Assembly (NCBI GenBank): GCA_947488905.1
Contig: CANLBJ010000003.1
Location: 186,001 to 250,000, forward strand
DNA: 64,000 nt
From: Ulvibacter algarum
GTDB taxonomy: Bacteria; Bacteroidota; Bacteroidia; Flavobacteriales; Flavobacteriaceae
Direction of reading: 5' to 3'
The position numbers were made by a program, and so were the translations under genes. Position 1 is the first letter of the stretch. Every line of letters starts with the position of its first letter. Shown here one piece after another: positions 62,144 to 64,000 of this stretch. Below the pieces are notes generated by a model. The model saw only the letters and a program-made list of their open reading frames with translations, was not told the origin of the DNA and did not search any database.

Positions 62144-63322
62144 ATGAAACCAGACTTATTTGAAGCTCCAGATTATTATAATATAGACGATTTATTAACC
62201 GAAGAACACAAGCTCATACGTGATGCAGCTCGTGCTTGGGTTAAAAGAGATGTTTCTCCTATTATTGAAGAAGCAGCACAAGCAGCAAAGTTTCCTAAAT
62301 CTATTATTCCTGGATTAGCAGATATTGGAGCCTTTGGCCCATATATCCCTACAGAATATGGTGGTGCTGGTCTTGACCAAATTTCTTATGGTCTAATTAT
62401 GCAAGAAATAGAAAGAGGTGATAGTGGCGTTCGCTCTACTGCTTCTGTACAGTCTTCTCTTGTTATGTACCCAATCTGGAAGTACGGAAACGAAGAACAA
62501 CGTAATAAATATTTACCTAAACTAGCCTCTGGTGAGTGGATAGGATCTTTTGGTCTTACAGAACCAGATCACGGGTCTAACCCAGGCGGGATGGTAACTA
62601 ACTTTAAAGATATGGGTGACCATTATCTTTTAAATGGAGCAAAAATGTGGATTTCAAATTCGCCATTTTGTGACATCGCCGTTGTATGGGCAAAAAATGA
62701 AGAAGGAAGAATTCACGGTCTTGTAGTTGAACGTGGTATGGAAGGCTTCACTACCCCAGAGACGCATAACAAATGGTCTCTTAGAGCAAGTGCTACTGGA
62801 GAGTTGATATTTCAGGACGTAAAAGTGCCTAAAGAAAACTTATTACCTAACAAATCTGGATTAGGAGCACCACTTGGTTGTCTTGATTCTGCACGTTACG
62901 GTATTGCTTGGGGTGTGATAGGGGCAGCAATGGATTGCTACGATACTGCTTTAAGATACTCTAAAGAACGTATTCAGTTTGGAAAACCTATTGGGCAGTT
63001 TCAGCTACAACAGAAAAAACTAGCAGAGATGATTACAGAAATCACAAAGGCGCAGTTACTATGTTTACGTTTAGGACAACTTAAGAACGAAGACAGAGCG
63101 ACTTCTGCTCAGATCTCTATGGCAAAAAGAAACAATGTAGATATGGCATTAAAAATTGCTCGTGATGCAAGACAAATGCTAGGCGGTATGGGTATTAGTG
63201 GAGAGTACTCTATTATGCGCCATATGATGAACCTAGAAAGTGTTGTTACCTATGAAGGTACCCACGACATTCACCTTCTTATCACAGGATTTGATGTTAC
63301 TGGTTTAAATGCTTTCAAGTAA
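62144..63322 (+). CDS. Glutaryl-CoA dehydrogenase-like acyl-CoA dehydrogenase
   Basis: A 392-residue flavoprotein. GSFGLTEPDHGSNPGGM is the glutaryl-CoA-dehydrogenase form of the acyl-CoA dehydrogenase signature, and YEGTHDIHLLITG ends the fold with the catalytic Glu of YEGT. It should act on glutaryl-CoA (lysine degradation) or a close substrate, giving crotonyl-CoA and CO2. It has its own upstream region and a strong terminator. Substrate choice is from motif likeness only. Confidence 0.9.
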   Translation: MKPDLFEAPDYYNIDDLLTEEHKLIRDAARAWVKRDVSPIIEEAAQAAKFPKSIIPGLADIGAFGPYIPTEYGGAGLDQISYGLIMQEIERGDSGVRSTASVQSSLVMYPIWKYGNEEQRNKYLPKLASGEWIGSFGLTEPDHGSNPGGMVTNFKDMGDHYLLNGAKMWISNSPFCDIAVVWAKNEEGRIHGLVVERGMEGFTTPETHNKWSLRASATGELIFQDVKVPKENLLPNKSGLGAPLGCLDSARYGIAWGVIGAAMDCYDTALRYSKERIQFGKPIGQFQLQQKKLAEMITEITKAQLLCLRLGQLKNEDRATSAQISMAKRNNVDMALKIARDARQMLGGMGISGEYSIMRHMMNLESVVTYEGTHDIHLLITGFDVTGLNAFK

Positions 63323-63350
63323 AAACCACACTAATTCTTATTAAATTACC

Positions 63351-63384
63351 AAGTCGCTATTCTAAAGAATAGCGACTTTTTTTT
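63351..63384 (+). terminator. Terminator of the glutaryl-CoA-type dehydrogenase gene
   Basis: AAGTCGCTATTC (63351-63362) pairs with GAATAGCGACTT (63367-63378), loop TAAA, followed by T6. Confidence 0.95.
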
Positions 63385-63420
63385 ATTTGTTATCGTATCT
63401 TTATAAAAAGAACAAAATTA

Positions 63421-64000
63421 ATGTCTTCTTCAAAAAGATTAACAAAAGCCTATACAGAAGCAAAGCGCATCGCCTTTGATGACGACTCTAAGTTTATCAT
63501 GTTTAGCGATTGTCACAGGGGAGATAACAGCTTTGCAGATGACTTTGCAAACAATAAAAACATTTATTACCACGCCTTAAAACATTATTACAAAGAAGAT
63601 TTCACGTATTTTGAATTAGGTGACGGAGATGAGCTATGGGAAAACAGAAGCTTTAAATCTATTCTTGAAACACATAAGAACGTCTTTGATTTGATGCAAC
63701 TCTTTTATAAAGATGACCGCCTTTTTAGACTTGTAGGCAACCATGACATGGTTTATCTCAATGAAAGCTATGTAAAGAAAAACCTATACTCCTACTTTAA
63801 TAAAGTAACTGGATGCGAAGAGCCTTTGTTTCCGGGGATCACTTTTCCTGAAGGGATTGTGCTTGAACATAAAACCACAAATCAAGAAATCTGCTTAATA
63901 CACGGCCATCAAGCTGACTGGTGGAATTATGTTGCATGGAAATTTAATCGTTTTATGGTACGAGTCTTATGGAGACAGCTTCAAATTTTTGGAATTGGCG
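63421..64000 (+). CDS. Metallophosphoesterase (3' cut by window)
   Basis: The frame opens at ATG 63421 and runs to the window end with 193 codons visible. Calcineurin-like motifs are in order: MFSDCHRGD (metal), ELGDGDELW, VGNHDMV and CLIHGHQADWWN. The protein should hydrolyse a phosphomonoester or diester with two metal ions; the substrate is unknown. A TATCTTTA at 63395-63402 may be the -7 element. The full length and C-terminus are not in this window. Confidence 0.88.
   Translation, partial: MSSSKRLTKAYTEAKRIAFDDDSKFIMFSDCHRGDNSFADDFANNKNIYYHALKHYYKEDFTYFELGDGDELWENRSFKSILETHKNVFDLMQLFYKDDRLFRLVGNHDMVYLNESYVKKNLYSYFNKVTGCEEPLFPGITFPEGIVLEHKTTNQEICLIHGHQADWWNYVAWKFNRFMVRVLWRQLQIFGIG

Noticed and set aside
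1-64000. CRISPR arrays, insertion sequences, rRNA genes or prophage
   Set aside because: No regularly spaced repeats, transposase or integrase frames, rRNA segments or phage structural genes were seen.

Overview
The window reads as a chromosomal segment of a marine-type flavobacterium (Bacteroidota, Flavobacteriaceae; Dokdonia-like is my guess, not established). The evidence is low GC with A/T-ending codons, TAnnTTTG-type -7 promoter elements with a TTG 19-21 bp upstream, a type IX secretion sorting tail, a fused CcoNO, a replicative DnaE with its own N-terminal exonuclease, a mevalonate pathway pair, and an S16 with a long charged tail.

Region 1 (1-10.8 kb) starts with the tail of a TolC-like protein and a divergent Fnr-type regulator. 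It then carries a complete cbb3 oxidase locus on the + strand: ccoI, ccoS, ccoNO, ccoQ, ccoP, a cupin, a group III truncated globin, ccoG, ccoH, a DsbD/TauE-like membrane protein and a 64-residue membrane protein. Near-identical Fnr-type half-site palindromes sit in front of ccoI and ccoS, so the adjacent regulator very likely controls the locus.

Region 2 (10.8-21.9 kb, - strand) is an eight-gene defence-like operon. A type I restriction system (hsdM, hsdS, hsdR) is interrupted between hsdS and hsdR by three tightly coupled genes: a DUF262/ParB-like protein, an OLD-like AAA ATPase with a DUF3696-type tail, and an unrecognised protein whose C-terminus looks like a HigB/RelE-type domain. An EcsC-family protein and a DUF2188 protein follow hsdR, and the whole run ends at one hairpin terminator. 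The embedded cassette is visibly more AT-rich than hsdM and hsdR. It is the best candidate here for an unusual system; its domain set recalls the Menshen (Nsn) anti-phage system, which I could not check.

Region 3 (22-34 kb) holds an M19 dipeptidase, lipoproteins, an alpha/beta hydrolase, a multi-PAS histidine kinase, a possible small structured RNA beside tRNA-Asp, an EEP-family protein, a secreted T9SS beta-helix protein, a BaiN-type flavoprotein and a DUF1697 protein. Region 4 (34-43.3 kb) has mevalonate diphosphate decarboxylase, a mevalonate-kinase-like GHMP kinase, a UbiA prenyltransferase, an acyl-CoA dehydrogenase, anmK and a three-gene ECF sigma operon. Region 5 (43.6-49.8 kb) is glutamate/leucine-type dehydrogenase, NhaD, ExbB, ExbD, TonB, FolC and tRNA-Val. 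Region 6 (50-64 kb) is a two-gene envelope pair, DUF58, ClpP, thioredoxin, DnaE, a duplicated-domain lipoprotein, rpsP-rimM-trmN6, a glutaryl-CoA-type dehydrogenase and the start of a metallophosphoesterase.

Across the whole window the nonamer CTTCGGAAA (or its complement) occurs 14 times by eye, where under one would be expected by chance. It appears in all reading frames and is over-represented between genes. It behaves like a genome-wide signal sequence and deserves a genome count.
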